Positions 25,933 through 35,762 of a stretch of DNA of 64,000 nucleotides are shown piece after piece. The number at the start of each line of letters is the position of its first letter. The stretch's first letter is position 1. The position numbers and the translations under genes were made by a program. Location: NCBI RefSeq assembly GCF_900103825.1, contig NZ_FNIF01000010.1, positions 62,001-126,000 on the forward strand, in the 5' to 3' direction. This stretch comes from Paenibacillus sp. yr247. Lineage in GTDB: Bacteria > Bacillota > Bacilli > Paenibacillales > NBRC-103111. The notes under the pieces are model-generated. The model worked only from the letters and a program-made list of their open reading frames with translations. It made no database searches and was not told where the DNA came from.

Positions 25933-26008
25933 ATAACTGCCATTTAGTTTAATAAACAAAAGAGGAGCTGCCGCATAGCATGCCCCTCAACTATGGTTCT
26001 TCGTTAGC
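25933..26008. repeat. Palindromic intergenic repeat, copy F
   Basis: The left end ATAACTGCCATTTAGTTTAAT, hairpin arm AGGAGCTGCC with partner GCCCCT, and right end ACTATGGTTCTTCGTTAGC are present. It begins 14 nt after the stop of the 239-residue gene at 26022. Confidence 0.65.
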
Positions 26009-26021
26009 TCAAATTTTTGAG

Positions 26022-26741
26022 TTATCCTATTATTCTCCTTATTTCTTGATTGGCTACTTCTTCAACCCAAGAAACAAAGTTTGGACATTCATTTATTCTG
26101 TAAAACGTAAATTCCGGATAACCATCAAGAGGTGTTATATGCTCAAAACAATGGTCATGAGCAAGCATAATTATAGATGAGTTATGCTTATGGTATAGGG
26201 TAATATTACCGTTAGCCTCAAAGGCGAATGCTATGTAATCGCTGGGATTAATATAACTTACGAACTTCTCATCCTTATTCACATCTGCGAGATAATTTTC
26301 CCACCCTTGATGAATGCCTAACTCTGCATCTTCAAGAGTCAATGCTGAATCCAAATTTAAAAGCCAACTTATTTCAGTTTCGTTCCATCTTTCTTTAATT
26401 CCTCCAAAATATTGTAAAAGTATCTTATGTTCGTCGCATAATGGCTTATTAATATCAACTGCAGGAGGTTTAACTAACCAACCGAAAGAATTTCCTTCAT
26501 CATCAGACCATCCTAATAATTGGTAGGATTCATTGTTAACCTGAACGTTAGTAACACGTGCCTTAACTAATAAATTACTCAAAACTGGGTAAAGGTTTGT
26601 GAATGAGTCAGAAAAATTAAAGAAGTCCTTGCCTTGGAAGGTCTCAGACAAGGTAACTTTATCACTTGGCTTAATGAACCAAGAAGTATCATTATTAAAA
26701 TCATTCCAATCATTGTTTGAGATATTTGATTCCACTTTCAC
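26022..26741 (-). CDS. Hypothetical 239-residue protein
   Basis: This soluble, acidic protein is rich in Trp, Asn and Asp. A conserved-looking C-terminal half includes LLQYFGGIKERWNETEISWL, NPSDYIAFAFEANGNITLYH and PDFV-like FYRINECPNFVSWVEE. The layout faintly recalls SUKH/SMI1-KNR4 immunity proteins, but I cannot confirm it. There is no signal peptide. Repeat copy F follows it closely, so it is another candidate single-gene unit. Confidence 0.6.
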   Translation of the reverse strand: MKVESNISNNDWNDFNNDTSWFIKPSDKVTLSETFQGKDFFNFSDSFTNLYPVLSNLLVKARVTNVQVNNESYQLLGWSDDEGNSFGWLVKPPAVDINKPLCDEHKILLQYFGGIKERWNETEISWLLNLDSALTLEDAELGIHQGWENYLADVNKDEKFVSYINPSDYIAFAFEANGNITLYHKHNSSIIMLAHDHCFEHITPLDGYPEFTFYRINECPNFVSWVEEVANQEIRRIIG

Positions 26742-26879
26742 ACTTCCTTTAAGGAAAATTTCATTTCAAATGTATATGTTCCTTGAAAAACTCCATTTTC
26801 CTTCTTTTGGAAATAAGGTGTGCAACCACGCTATACTGCCCGTCCCTCGGTTTTAAGGGTTTATCTCACATTTACTCAC

Positions 26880-27648
26880 TCATTCGCAGGATTTCGTCGC
26901 CTTGTATAATAGCTGTACTCCAGAAAGTAAGCTTGTTAGACACCGTCGTTCCATTTTTGGATATGCGGGAACAGAAGAAACGTGTGGAACATTTCTCCAA
27001 ATGCTATACTTCTGCACGCATACTCCACTGATCAAAGAGATGAAAGAGCGCTACCGCTTGAATGGCAAGTTGATGACCTTGAAAGAACTGTACGCCACTC
27101 TTCCTAAGAACAAGAGTAACGAAATCTTAGGTTCTGTCATCGCCGAAACATCCAGTGGGTTACCCGTTAAGTTGGTTTTCGTTCAAAACCGTAACAAACG
27201 CCGGGAATGGCTGGCGATTCTCAGTACCGACCTGACGGTAAGTGCAGACGAGGTCGTTCGAGTCTACGGAATGCGCTGGAGCATCGAGACCTTTTTCAAA
27301 TTCACCAAAAGCTATCTTAAGCTGGGCACTGAGTTTCAGGGCCGCTCTTTTGACATGCTCATTAGCCATACGACTGTGGTATTCAGCCGTTATCTAGTCA
27401 TGGAGTTTGAGCGTCGGCAAGAGAACGATGCCAAGTCGCTGGGGGGTCTATTTTTCCTTTTTGCTGATGAGGTAAGAGACTTGGATTACCAAACTGCATT
27501 GCAGCAACTGATGACGTTGTTCCTGCAGATAGCCGGAGCCAAGACAAAACAGGAGAAGTCCAATGTATTTTGTCAACTCCGCGAGTGGATCTTCGGTTTA
27601 CCCAGCTACATCAAGGGTTTGTTCATAGATTTAAGCTGCGAAAGTTGA
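26880..27648 (+). mobile_element. IS4-type transposase remnant
   Basis: From about 26995 the sequence is a typical C-terminal half of an IS4-like DDE transposase: MKERYRLNGKLMTLKELYA, KLVFVQNRNKRREWLAILST, and the catalytic Glu region YGMRWSIETFFKFTKSYLKL. The first 30 codons of the open frame are frameshifted against the upstream part, and the two catalytic Asp residues are gone. The element is therefore dead. No clear left terminal repeat was found; a long hairpin follows at 27651. Confidence 0.8.
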
Positions 27649-27650
27649 GT

Positions 27651-27693
27651 TACTAACATTAATATTATTAATTATATGTATGTAATGTTAGTA
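27651..27693. repeat. Long inverted repeat after IS remnant
   Basis: TACTAACATTA (27651-27661) and TAATGTTAGTA (27683-27693) form a perfect 11-bp stem, extended by GTTGA/TCAAC outside. The ACTAAC/GTTAGT ends are the same as those of the dispersed repeats. It may be a terminator or an element end. Confidence 0.55.
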
Positions 27694-27776
27694 TCAACTG
27701 GATTGCTATTTAAACTGGAAAACCTGGACTTCCATTATGTATCGAACCCAGCCTTGTACTTAAATCTAAGAAAAAC

Positions 27777-29093
27777 TCATTTGTATTTTTCTTTCCGATT
27801 TTTTAGAAGGGATGTAGAAACTAAAATCGAGAAGTTCAACAATGTCGAAGTCAGAGCGCAAATAAAGAGGCCCTTCATATAACCGAAATTTTGTAGAAGG
27901 ATAAAACCTAGCGTTGTACAGACCAAAACACTCAACGTAATCAAATTGCTTACCTTTTCTTTACTACAGATGATCACGATCATCGGCAGCAAAACGGACA
28001 CGAATAAAATCCCAAAGTAAAAAAAGGCATTAAGCAATGAAAGATTCAAATAAATGGAAAGACATAAGGCAATCCCGCTGATGAAAACAGCAATATAATT
28101 CCCGGCTTTACTCATCTTCTGTTCAGCATATCCTGATAGCCGGGGTACTAGATTCATTTTCCATAATTTAGTTAGCGTGTCGAATTCGATTACGAACGTA
28201 GAACTAATGGCACTAAATGCCCCGATCACAAACAAGCTTAATAAAAAAGTAGAATCGAATCCATGAAGCAAGTCATAATAGATTGTATTTATGTTTTGAA
28301 ATCCACCTGTAAAAATAACGATCAATACCAAAGAGGAAAAGGATAAAGGCAGCGTTCCCCAAATTACTCCGGATAATACAAATGTGTGAGAGGACTCCCT
28401 CTTATCCAGAACTAAAATATACTGCCAGAGTTTACTGTCCATAATCGCTTTCCCGAGGACTATTAAAAAAGACAAAACAAAAAAATATAAAACATCTTTA
28501 TTATCTGTTACAAGAAGGTAAGGATGATATAATCTGATTCCCTTATAGATATGCTCTGCCCCTTCTCGAAGAAAGAAATAGAGCGGAAGTATGAATGCTA
28601 CCGTAAAAATGAAAAAAACACGTGCTAATGTAAGTTTTGTAAGTAATTCACTTCTACGAAGGCAGGAAAGCAAAATGCAGAATATATAAGTAAGAAACAT
28701 TCCAATTGAAGAGGGTATGTCAAAGATTGCATATACCATCATTCCTCCTGCCACAATTTGCATGCATAAAATGCTTACGGTTGTCATGATCAAATAAAAA
28801 ATCATAACCCAGTATCCTAAATCGGGCAGTTTTAATTGGAAATAATCACTAATGGTCTGTCCATTAGGTAAATCACTCTTTATTTTTTTCGCCAACGGGG
28901 CAAGGATTATCATGGCTAATGTCCCCGCTAAAGCATATCCAACTCCCCCAAATATCCCAAAGGTGATAATCGCTTCCAGTCCGAGAAGAATTGCACTCCC
29001 TGTTATCCCTCTGTCAATGATTGAAATGGCTCGCAAGCTAAATCCGATCTCAGCTGAATTAAAAACTTTTTGGAACAAGGATCTATCTGACAA
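27777..29093 (-). CDS. Sodium:solute symporter family protein
   Basis: The 438-residue protein has about 11-13 membrane segments. The region AGTLAMIILAPLAKKIKSDL followed by NGQTISDYFQLK (near residues 55-90) is characteristic of the SSS family, which couples sodium to uptake of a sugar, amino acid or carboxylate. It is slightly short for the family (commonly 450-550). It begins 1 nt after the response regulator gene, so it is likely the target or partner of that two-component system. Some SSS-like proteins act as sensors for a kinase; that is possible here. Confidence 0.75.
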   Translation of the reverse strand: MSDRSLFQKVFNSAEIGFSLRAISIIDRGITGSAILLGLEAIITFGIFGGVGYALAGTLAMIILAPLAKKIKSDLPNGQTISDYFQLKLPDLGYWVMIFYLIMTTVSILCMQIVAGGMMVYAIFDIPSSIGMFLTYIFCILLSCLRRSELLTKLTLARVFFIFTVAFILPLYFFLREGAEHIYKGIRLYHPYLLVTDNKDVLYFFVLSFLIVLGKAIMDSKLWQYILVLDKRESSHTFVLSGVIWGTLPLSFSSLVLIVIFTGGFQNINTIYYDLLHGFDSTFLLSLFVIGAFSAISSTFVIEFDTLTKLWKMNLVPRLSGYAEQKMSKAGNYIAVFISGIALCLSIYLNLSLLNAFFYFGILFVSVLLPMIVIICSKEKVSNLITLSVLVCTTLGFILLQNFGYMKGLFICALTSTLLNFSILVSTSLLKNRKEKYK

Positions 29094-29094
29094 C

Positions 29095-29793
29095 TTATTT
29101 CCCCACTTCGCGGTAGTCTCTTGGTGTAATTCCCACCATTTTTCGAAAAAGAGTACTGAAATAGTGCTGACTGTTAAAACCGGTAATTTCCGCTACTTGA
29201 GATATACTTAAATCAAATTGAGTAATTAGTAGCTTCTTTGCAATTTCTACTCGATAATTTATAAGATACTCCGAGAACGAGTATCCAACTTCCTCACTGA
29301 AACGTCTGCTTAAATAAGAGGGGTTTACATGAATCTCACTGGCGATGTCTGTTAAATTTAATTTTTCACTATATTTTTCATTTACAACCTTCAACGTCTC
29401 AAGCACTATTTGTGAATAGGCTGGATATCTTTCATGACGACCAAATTTACCGACAATTTCTTTTAATTCGCTCTCGATAATAGGTTTGGTTAAATAATCG
29501 ACAACACCAAGTTTAATCGACTGCTTGGCATACTGAAAATCCTGAAAGGCTGTGACTATTACAAGATTTACTTTCTCATTTTGTTTCTTCATCTCTTCCC
29601 CAACTTCAAGTCCTGATCTTCCGGGAAGATTAATATCTAGAAAAGCCAATTCAAAATTCACTTGTTTGCTCAATGCGATTGCTTGACTGCCGTCAATAGC
29701 CATGTATAAATTCCAATGAGGACACAGAGGCTTTATCAAAAATTCTAGTTGTTCCAGCTCCAAAGGCTCATCATCCACCAACAAAACATTCAT
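29095..29793 (-). CDS. Response regulator, AraC type (YesN-like)
   Basis: The 232 residues consist of a receiver domain (residues 1-115, phosphoacceptor Asp in LAFLDINLPGRSG, with DDE near the start and a TKP Lys) and an AraC-type double HTH (residues 135-230, LNLTDIASEIHVNPSYLSRRF and SISQVAEITGFNSQHYFSTLF). Its start overlaps the kinase stop by 4 nt (ATGA), which couples their translation. It probably activates the symporter gene downstream. Confidence 0.9.
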   Translation of the reverse strand: MNVLLVDDEPLELEQLEFLIKPLCPHWNLYMAIDGSQAIALSKQVNFELAFLDINLPGRSGLEVGEEMKKQNEKVNLVIVTAFQDFQYAKQSIKLGVVDYLTKPIIESELKEIVGKFGRHERYPAYSQIVLETLKVVNEKYSEKLNLTDIASEIHVNPSYLSRRFSEEVGYSFSEYLINYRVEIAKKLLITQFDLSISQVAEITGFNSQHYFSTLFRKMVGITPRDYREVGK

Positions 29794-30560
29794 GATTTCA
29801 CATCCACATCATCTTGATAAATAAGAGGCCAACTTACAATAACCTGCATTCCATTACCTTGCAAATGCGTCAAACTTAAGGTTGCTTTATCTTTAAAGAG
29901 CAAATTTAAACGCCTTGATATATTTTTTAATCCTTGCCCGCTGTGTGTTGTTTGCGTAAAGTCTTTATTCGATTCCCCGGGCCCATTATCTCTTACCTCG
30001 AGAATCACCTTCTCGTTTATCGAAATAATCTTAATATCCAATAACGCTTCCCCGATTTTTTTCTCAAGTCCATGCTTAAATGAGTTTTCCACCAAAGTCT
30101 GGAGCATATAGGGAAGTACCAGAGCATTCTTCAATTCCTCATCGCAATCTACCGTGGTTTTCAACCTTTGACCAAACCGCAAATTTTGTATTTCTAGATA
30201 ATGTCTGGTATATTCAACCTCTTTGGAAATTGGGATGAGCTGCTCTTTGATCTGATATTTAAACCGGAAGAATAATGAAAGGTGCTCCAAAGACTTAACT
30301 AATTCATCAATTTTTTTTAAACGTGCCAAACTCAATAATAGGTTCAAAGTATTAAATAAAAAATGTGGCTGTATTTGCTGATTCAGCTGCATGTATTCCA
30401 TTTGATGTAATTCTTTTTCCATTGCCAACTTTGTGTTTTGACTTTTCAGCAGGGCGAATTCCCGTTCAAAAACAAGTAGCCATAATAAAGTAATAGCTCC
30501 TATTACAGGAGCTAAAATGAAAATAATAACCAGTATGGTAAACCACTCGTAACTTATCAT
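29790..30560 (-). CDS. Sensor histidine kinase (LytS/YesM type)
   Basis: This 256-residue kinase has a single N-terminal membrane segment (residues 8-30) and no large sensor domain. The HisKA_7TM/His_kinase box is QIQPHFLFNTLNLLLSLARL, with the phosphorylated His. The ATPase domain shows LVENSFKHG and DNGPGES. The missing sensor suggests that the signal comes through a partner, perhaps the adjacent symporter. It is co-translated with the response regulator. Confidence 0.88.
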   Translation of the reverse strand: MISYEWFTILVIIFILAPVIGAITLLWLLVFEREFALLKSQNTKLAMEKELHQMEYMQLNQQIQPHFLFNTLNLLLSLARLKKIDELVKSLEHLSLFFRFKYQIKEQLIPISKEVEYTRHYLEIQNLRFGQRLKTTVDCDEELKNALVLPYMLQTLVENSFKHGLEKKIGEALLDIKIISINEKVILEVRDNGPGESNKDFTQTTHSGQGLKNISRRLNLLFKDKATLSLTHLQGNGMQVIVSWPLIYQDDVDVKS

Positions 30561-30625
30561 ACTATCCCTTTTCTTTCAATTTTTCTATAGTCTATTTTTA
30601 TATTCTATCAAAAATTTCTCTGTTA

Positions 30626-31609
30626 TTATACAACGTCACAAGCTACGAAATGGCCAGATTCAACCATCCTTAGCTCCGGATTCCTAGTCTTGCATTTCTC
30701 TATCGCGTAAGGACAGCGAGTATGAAATCGGCAGCCAGTTGGAGGATCAATGGGGGAGGGTACGTCTCCTTTCAGAATCACTCGCTCTTTTCTTTGCTTT
30801 CGATCTGGTACAGGTATTGCGGAGAGTAATGCTTTTGTATAGGGATGCTTAGGATTTTGAAAGAGATCATTCTTATCTGCAATTTCTACAACCTTGCCTA
30901 AGTACATAACGATGACTCGGTCAGAAATGTATCGGACAACTCCTAGATCGTGAGAAATAAATAAATAAGTCAATTTATACTTTCGTTGCAGCTCCTGCAA
31001 TAAGTTTAACACTTGTGCCTGAACCGATACGTCAAGGGCTGAGACTGCTTCGTCGCAAATAATCAATTTCGGCTCAACGGCTAGGGCCCTTGCGATCCCT
31101 ATACGCTGGCGCTGTCCGCCACTAAACTCATGCGGAAAACGATCCAAATGTTCTGAACGCAGCCCGACATTTTCCAAAAGTTCAATCGCACGTATGCGTC
31201 GTTGTGATTTAGGAACAACATTCAATGTGGCCATTGCCTCTTCCAGAATTTTTCCTACTGTTTGCCTTGGATTGAGAGAGGCATACGGATCTTGAAATAT
31301 TATTTGAAGATCCTTGCGCATTTTTCTCATGTCTTTGCGATTTAGTCGCAGCAGATCAGCGTTGTTGAATCTTACTTCGCCTGAAGTAGGTTCATTTAAG
31401 CGGAGAATCGCACGACCTGTCGTAGATTTTCCACACCCTGACTCTCCAACAATACTAACCGTCTCTCCTTCATGTATCCAGAAACTGATTTCATCGACTG
31501 CCTTCACATAATTTATGGTTCTACCTAAAATGCCGCCTTTAATTGGAAAGTATTGTTTCAAATTCTTTACTTCCAACAATGGATTTTTACTATCAGAAGC
31601 GTAATCCAT
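30626..31609 (-). CDS. Oligopeptide/dipeptide ABC transporter ATP-binding protein (DppF/OppF-like)
   Basis: It probably starts at ATG 31609, 8 nt after GGAGGT. Walker A is [16 protein letters not shown], the signature is [15 protein letters not shown] and Walker B is [14 protein letters not shown]. The C-terminal oligopeptide-family extension includes [19 protein letters not shown] with conserved Cys residues. It ends the operon and overlaps the upstream ATPase gene by about 17 nt. It powers import of peptides together with the DppD partner. Confidence 0.92.
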   Translation of the reverse strand: MDYASDSKNPLLEVKNLKQYFPIKGGILGRTINYVKAVDEISFWIHEGETVSIVGESGCGKSTTGRAILRLNEPTSGEVRFNNADLLRLNRKDMRKMRKDLQIIFQDPYASLNPRQTVGKILEEAMATLNVVPKSQRRIRAIELLENVGLRSEHLDRFPHEFSGGQRQRIGIARALAVEPKLIICDEAVSALDVSVQAQVLNLLQELQRKYKLTYLFISHDLGVVRYISDRVIVMYLGKVVEIADKNDLFQNPKHPYTKALLSAIPVPDRKQRKERVILKGDVPSPIDPPTGCRFHTRCPYAIEKCKTRNPELRMVESGHFVACDVV

Positions 31610-32621
31610 CACCCGCCACCTCCACCTTCACTGAATCATCCCACTCTTTTGTATACATCCAACACCTCACCTGGCAGGAATCAGTGATATCCGTCAAGTT
31701 CGGTAATGATTCAGTACATATTTTCCTGGCATGTAGACAGCGAGGTTCAAAACTGCAGCCTTTTGGCATGTGAAAGGGACTGGGTACGCTTCCCTTAATT
31801 GCCTCCAAAGTTTCTTGAACGCCATCCGGTCGGGGCAAAGACTTCAGGAGTCCTACAGTATAAGGATGCTTGGGATTTTCAAATAGAGAATCAACATCCG
31901 TGTACTCAACGACTTTCCCAGCATACATCACAACCACTTTGTCACATGTTTCCGCTACAACTCCCAAATCGTGAGTTATCATGATAACAGCGGTTCCCAA
32001 CTTCTTTTGAAGCTGTTTTAATAAATCCAGTATTTGGGCTTGGATCGTTACATCTAGAGCTGTAGTTGGTTCGTCAGCAATCAGCAGCTCCGGATTGCAG
32101 GCCAATGCGATTGCAATCATTACCCTTTGCCGCATGCCTCCGCTTAGTTCATGCGGTTCTTGTTTGGCTCTTTTTTCAGGTGATGGGATTCCCACCATCT
32201 TTAACATTTCTACCGCTTTTTCCCATGCTTCTCTTTTCCCCATTTTTCGGTGAATACGCAGTACTTCCGCAATCTGTTCACCAACTGAGTAAACAGGATT
32301 TAAGGAAGTCATCGGTTCCTGAAAGATCATAGAAATCTGGTTACCCCGAATTCTCTGCATTTCTTCTTCTGTCTTTTCTAAAAGATCTTCACCATTAAAC
32401 CGAATCTTCCCATCTATTATCTTGCCAGGGCTTGATATCAAACGCATAAGGGAGAGTGAGGTGATGCTTTTTCCACATCCGGATTCTCCGACAATCCCTA
32501 GTGTTTCACCTCGTTCGATTGTGAAATCCACTCCGTCTACAGCTTTGACTATTCCATCTTCCATATAAAAGTATGTTTGCAAATTACTTACTTCCAGAGC
32601 TGTTCCTCGGCTGTTATACAT
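31593..32621 (-). CDS. Oligopeptide/dipeptide ABC transporter ATP-binding protein (DppD/OppD-like)
   Basis: The start chosen is ATG 32621, 10 nt after GGAGG; a GTG 9 nt earlier lies too close to that site. Walker A is [16 protein letters not shown], the signature is [15 protein letters not shown] and Walker B is [14 protein letters not shown]. The C-terminal cysteine cluster ([15 protein letters not shown]) is intact. The protein forms the ATPase heterodimer with the next gene product. Confidence 0.92.
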   Translation of the reverse strand: MYNSRGTALEVSNLQTYFYMEDGIVKAVDGVDFTIERGETLGIVGESGCGKSITSLSLMRLISSPGKIIDGKIRFNGEDLLEKTEEEMQRIRGNQISMIFQEPMTSLNPVYSVGEQIAEVLRIHRKMGKREAWEKAVEMLKMVGIPSPEKRAKQEPHELSGGMRQRVMIAIALACNPELLIADEPTTALDVTIQAQILDLLKQLQKKLGTAVIMITHDLGVVAETCDKVVVMYAGKVVEYTDVDSLFENPKHPYTVGLLKSLPRPDGVQETLEAIKGSVPSPFHMPKGCSFEPRCLHARKICTESLPNLTDITDSCQVRCWMYTKEWDDSVKVEVAGDGLRF

Positions 32622-32635
32622 GCTCTTCACACCTC

Positions 32636-33556
32636 CTAATTCAGATCAATCCGCTTATTGAGATAGCGATATAAGATATCAACTAGCATGTTTACCATCA
32701 CAAAAATTACGGAAACTACAAGCACCGTTCCCTGTACTACGGGAAAATCCCTCATCCGAATCGCGTCAATAATTAAACGTCCCATTCCGTTAATGGCGAA
32801 CACAGATTCAGTGATTACAGTTCCGCCAAGCAGCGCTCCGAACTGCAACCCCACTACAGTAATGACCGGAATTAGGGCATTTTTCAAAGCATGCTTATAA
32901 ATAATGATCCTTTCTTTGACCCCTTTAGCTCTTGCCGTACGGATATAGTCTTGGCGAATCACTTCGAGCATACTTGAACGGGTCATTCGAGCAACAATGG
33001 CAGCTCCGCCAGTTCCCAATGTAAGGGCCGGAAGAACTACGTGCATAAAGGTACCCCAACCAGCAACAGGAAAAATATGAATTTTAACGGAAAAATAAAG
33101 GATTAACATTAACGCCAACCAGAAACTAGGCATGGATACTCCTAATAAAGCTACGATCATAATGGTAATATCTGAAAGAGAATATTGTTTCGTTGCCGAA
33201 ATGATGCCTGCGAGTAAACCTAATACAATCGTAACCACAATACTGGCAAAGGCCAGCTCGATTGTAGTTGGCATCCTTATTAAGATTTCATTCAGGACAG
33301 GACGGCTTGTCCGAATGGATTCACCTAAGTCCCCTCTAAAAACATCTGCCACATAAGAAAGGTATTGAATGATAATGGGTTGATCTAAGCCTAATTGGTG
33401 GCGAAGCTGCGCTACTTGCTCTGCCGAAGCATTTTCCCCCGCCAACAAAACGGCTGGATCTCCCGGAACTAACTGTATGATCAGGAATACAACAAATGTA
33501 ACTCCCAACAGAACCGGAATCATTTGTAAAATACGTCTTATGATGAACACAAACAT
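32636..33556 (-). CDS. Peptide ABC transporter permease (DppB/OppB-like)
   Basis: The 306-residue protein has six membrane segments. The family N-terminus ([20 protein letters not shown], then LVPGDPA) is clear, and the EAA loop that contacts the ATPases is near residues 200-225 ([20 protein letters not shown]). It lies between the DppC and DppD genes. Confidence 0.93.
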   Translation of the reverse strand: MFVFIIRRILQMIPVLLGVTFVVFLIIQLVPGDPAVLLAGENASAEQVAQLRHQLGLDQPIIIQYLSYVADVFRGDLGESIRTSRPVLNEILIRMPTTIELAFASIVVTIVLGLLAGIISATKQYSLSDITIMIVALLGVSMPSFWLALMLILYFSVKIHIFPVAGWGTFMHVVLPALTLGTGGAAIVARMTRSSMLEVIRQDYIRTARAKGVKERIIIYKHALKNALIPVITVVGLQFGALLGGTVITESVFAINGMGRLIIDAIRMRDFPVVQGTVLVVSVIFVMVNMLVDILYRYLNKRIDLN

Positions 33557-33566
33557 AGTTCTCCCC

Positions 33567-34466
33567 CTATTGTTTCATTCTTGGATCCAGTGCATCACGC
33601 AGTCCGTCGCCAAACAGATTAAAGCCAAGTACCAAGGTTGCAATTGCCAGCCCTGGGAATGTTGCAATATGAGGCGCTGTCCAAAGGAAGTCACGTCCAT
33701 TACTCAGCATTGCTCCCCACTCAGGGGACGGGGGTTGTGCCCCCATACCCAGAAAAGAGAGACCGGCCGCCGTTAAAATGGCTGTAGCCAAACGCAATGT
33801 TCCTTGGACGATAACTGGCGAAAGAATATTTGGTAGGATGTGTACGAACAAAATTTGGAAGTCACTTGCCCCTAGTGAACGAATCGCATCGATATATTCC
33901 AACTTTTTGACGCTTAATGTTGATCCCCTGACAATGCGAGCAAAAGTAGGTATTGAGAAGATGCCTACCGCAATCATGACATTAAACAAGCTTGGACCTA
34001 ATGCGCTTACAATTGCCAAAGCCAGCAGCATGCCGGGGAAGGCAAGCAATACATCAATTATTCGCATGATGACTGTTTCAATCCACTTCCCGTAGTAACC
34101 TGAAACAAGTCCTAAGGGGATTCCGAAAATTGCACCTATACTGACCGATACAATCCCAACAGTGAGTGATAATTGTGAACCAGATATCAAACGACTTAAG
34201 ATGTCTCTGCCTTTATCGTCAGTCCCCATCCAATGAGACATGGAAGGCGTCAGTAACTTTTCCTTCAGATTAATCGCCGTTGGATCGTACGGGGTGAGCA
34301 AAGGCGCAAATAAAGCAATCAATAGATAAAATAGAATGATTCCCCCACCAACCATAGCCAATTTGTTTTTACGTAATTTTTTATAAAACGATTTCCATCT
34401 TTTTAATCTTGGTGAAATGGTTGTAATAGTACCTATCTTTTTAGCCTGAACAACCTCTGAATTCAT
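33567..34466 (-). CDS. Peptide ABC transporter permease (DppC/OppC-like)
   Basis: The 299-residue second permease has the DppC-type start (KLAMVGGGIILFYLLIALFA, then PYDPTAINL), the motif HWMGTDDKGRDILSRLISGS and an EAA loop (YIDAIRSLGASDFQILFVHI). It is the first gene of the dppCBDF operon and is divergent from the M24 peptidase gene; an AT-rich 190-bp region lies between. Confidence 0.93.
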   Translation of the reverse strand: MNSEVVQAKKIGTITTISPRLKRWKSFYKKLRKNKLAMVGGGIILFYLLIALFAPLLTPYDPTAINLKEKLLTPSMSHWMGTDDKGRDILSRLISGSQLSLTVGIVSVSIGAIFGIPLGLVSGYYGKWIETVIMRIIDVLLAFPGMLLALAIVSALGPSLFNVMIAVGIFSIPTFARIVRGSTLSVKKLEYIDAIRSLGASDFQILFVHILPNILSPVIVQGTLRLATAILTAAGLSFLGMGAQPPSPEWGAMLSNGRDFLWTAPHIATFPGLAIATLVLGFNLFGDGLRDALDPRMKQ

Positions 34467-34658
34467 AGTCAGCCCTCCTTGTAACTTGTACTACTAAATT
34501 ATCAGAAATAACTAAATAGTAAATATTTTATAAAAAGTTAGTAAAAATATTGAAAATTTTAGTCATTAAATTGAAAATAAAATATTTTGAATTTTTTTAT
34601 AATTAAAATACACCTATTTAAATAACATCGCTGAGATATTAAATTATGGGGGGTATTT

Positions 34659-35735
34659 ATGCGTAGACAAAGAATTGAAAAGTTAAGAAGCAACATGTTC
34701 TCACAAAAGATTGAAGCCTCATTGATCCTTTCTCCTGAAAACAGATATTACTTTTCGAACTTCCGTGGTTCTAGCGGCGCCCTACTCATTACAATGGACA
34801 GATGTTACTTGTTCACAGATTTTAGATACTCGAAACAAGCTGAAGTCGACTCACCGCTTTTTGAAACAGTTCAACATGGACAAAGCATGATTGAAATGAT
34901 TTGCGACTATTTGAAGAATCTTTCTATTTCACAAGTGGGAATAGAGATGGGAACCATGTCTTTGACCCAGTATAACGAAATAAAAAGCTGCCTTCCCTCT
35001 TTGATGCTTTCGAACATCGAGCCAATCGTATCGGAAATTCGCATGTTTAAGGATCAAGATGAAATCGAGTTTATCAGGCAGGGAATCTCTTTGTGCGACG
35101 AGGCATTCAATCACATTCTCGGATACCTTCGACCTGGTATTTCTGAGAAGGAAATCGGGCTTGAACTTGAATTCTTCATGCGAAAGGCCGGAGCTGAGGG
35201 AATTAAAAGCAATCATGTAATCGCTTCCGGGCAACGTTCCTCTTTACCTCACGGACAAGCTACCGAACGAATTGTGGAAAAAGGTGATTTCTTAAAGATG
35301 GATATTGGTGCAAGGGTAAATGGATATTATTCCGATTTCACTAGAACCGTTGTACTTGGGGAACCGTCAGACAAACAACGAGAGATTTACAATATTGTAA
35401 AAGAGGCTCAATATACCGCATTATCAGTTATTGGTCCTGGAAAAATTTGTTCTGAGGTCGACGAAGCAGCCCGCTCGATCATTCGAAATGCAGGTTACGG
35501 AGATTGCTTTGGCCACAGTTTGGGACATTCGATCGGGCTGTCGGTTCACGAAAAACCAGGTATGCGATCAACCGATCATACTATTCTTCAACCAGGTATG
35601 GTAATCACTGTCGAACCGGGAATTTATATACCTGGCTTCGGCGGGGTTCGAATTGAAGACTTGGTTGTAATAACAGAAGAAGGATTTGTCAATTTAACAC
35701 AATCGACAAAAGAATTGCAAATTATTCCTATATAA
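34659..35735 (+). CDS. M24 family aminopeptidase (Xaa-Pro peptidase type)
   Basis: The 358-residue protein has an N-terminal creatinase-like domain (residues 1-125) and a C-terminal pita-bread domain. Metal ligands lie in MDIGARVNGYYSDFTRT (two Asp), GHSLGHSIGLSVHE (His), TVEPGIYI and GGVRIED (two Glu). These peptidases remove an N-terminal residue before proline in short peptides. It is followed 27 nt later by the peptide-binding protein gene and is divergent from the permease operon, so imported peptides are probably its substrates. Confidence 0.9.
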   Translation: MRRQRIEKLRSNMFSQKIEASLILSPENRYYFSNFRGSSGALLITMDRCYLFTDFRYSKQAEVDSPLFETVQHGQSMIEMICDYLKNLSISQVGIEMGTMSLTQYNEIKSCLPSLMLSNIEPIVSEIRMFKDQDEIEFIRQGISLCDEAFNHILGYLRPGISEKEIGLELEFFMRKAGAEGIKSNHVIASGQRSSLPHGQATERIVEKGDFLKMDIGARVNGYYSDFTRTVVLGEPSDKQREIYNIVKEAQYTALSVIGPGKICSEVDEAARSIIRNAGYGDCFGHSLGHSIGLSVHEKPGMRSTDHTILQPGMVITVEPGIYIPGFGGVRIEDLVVITEEGFVNLTQSTKELQIIPI

Positions 35736-35762
35736 AATCGATCAATTTGGAGGTTTAGATAA

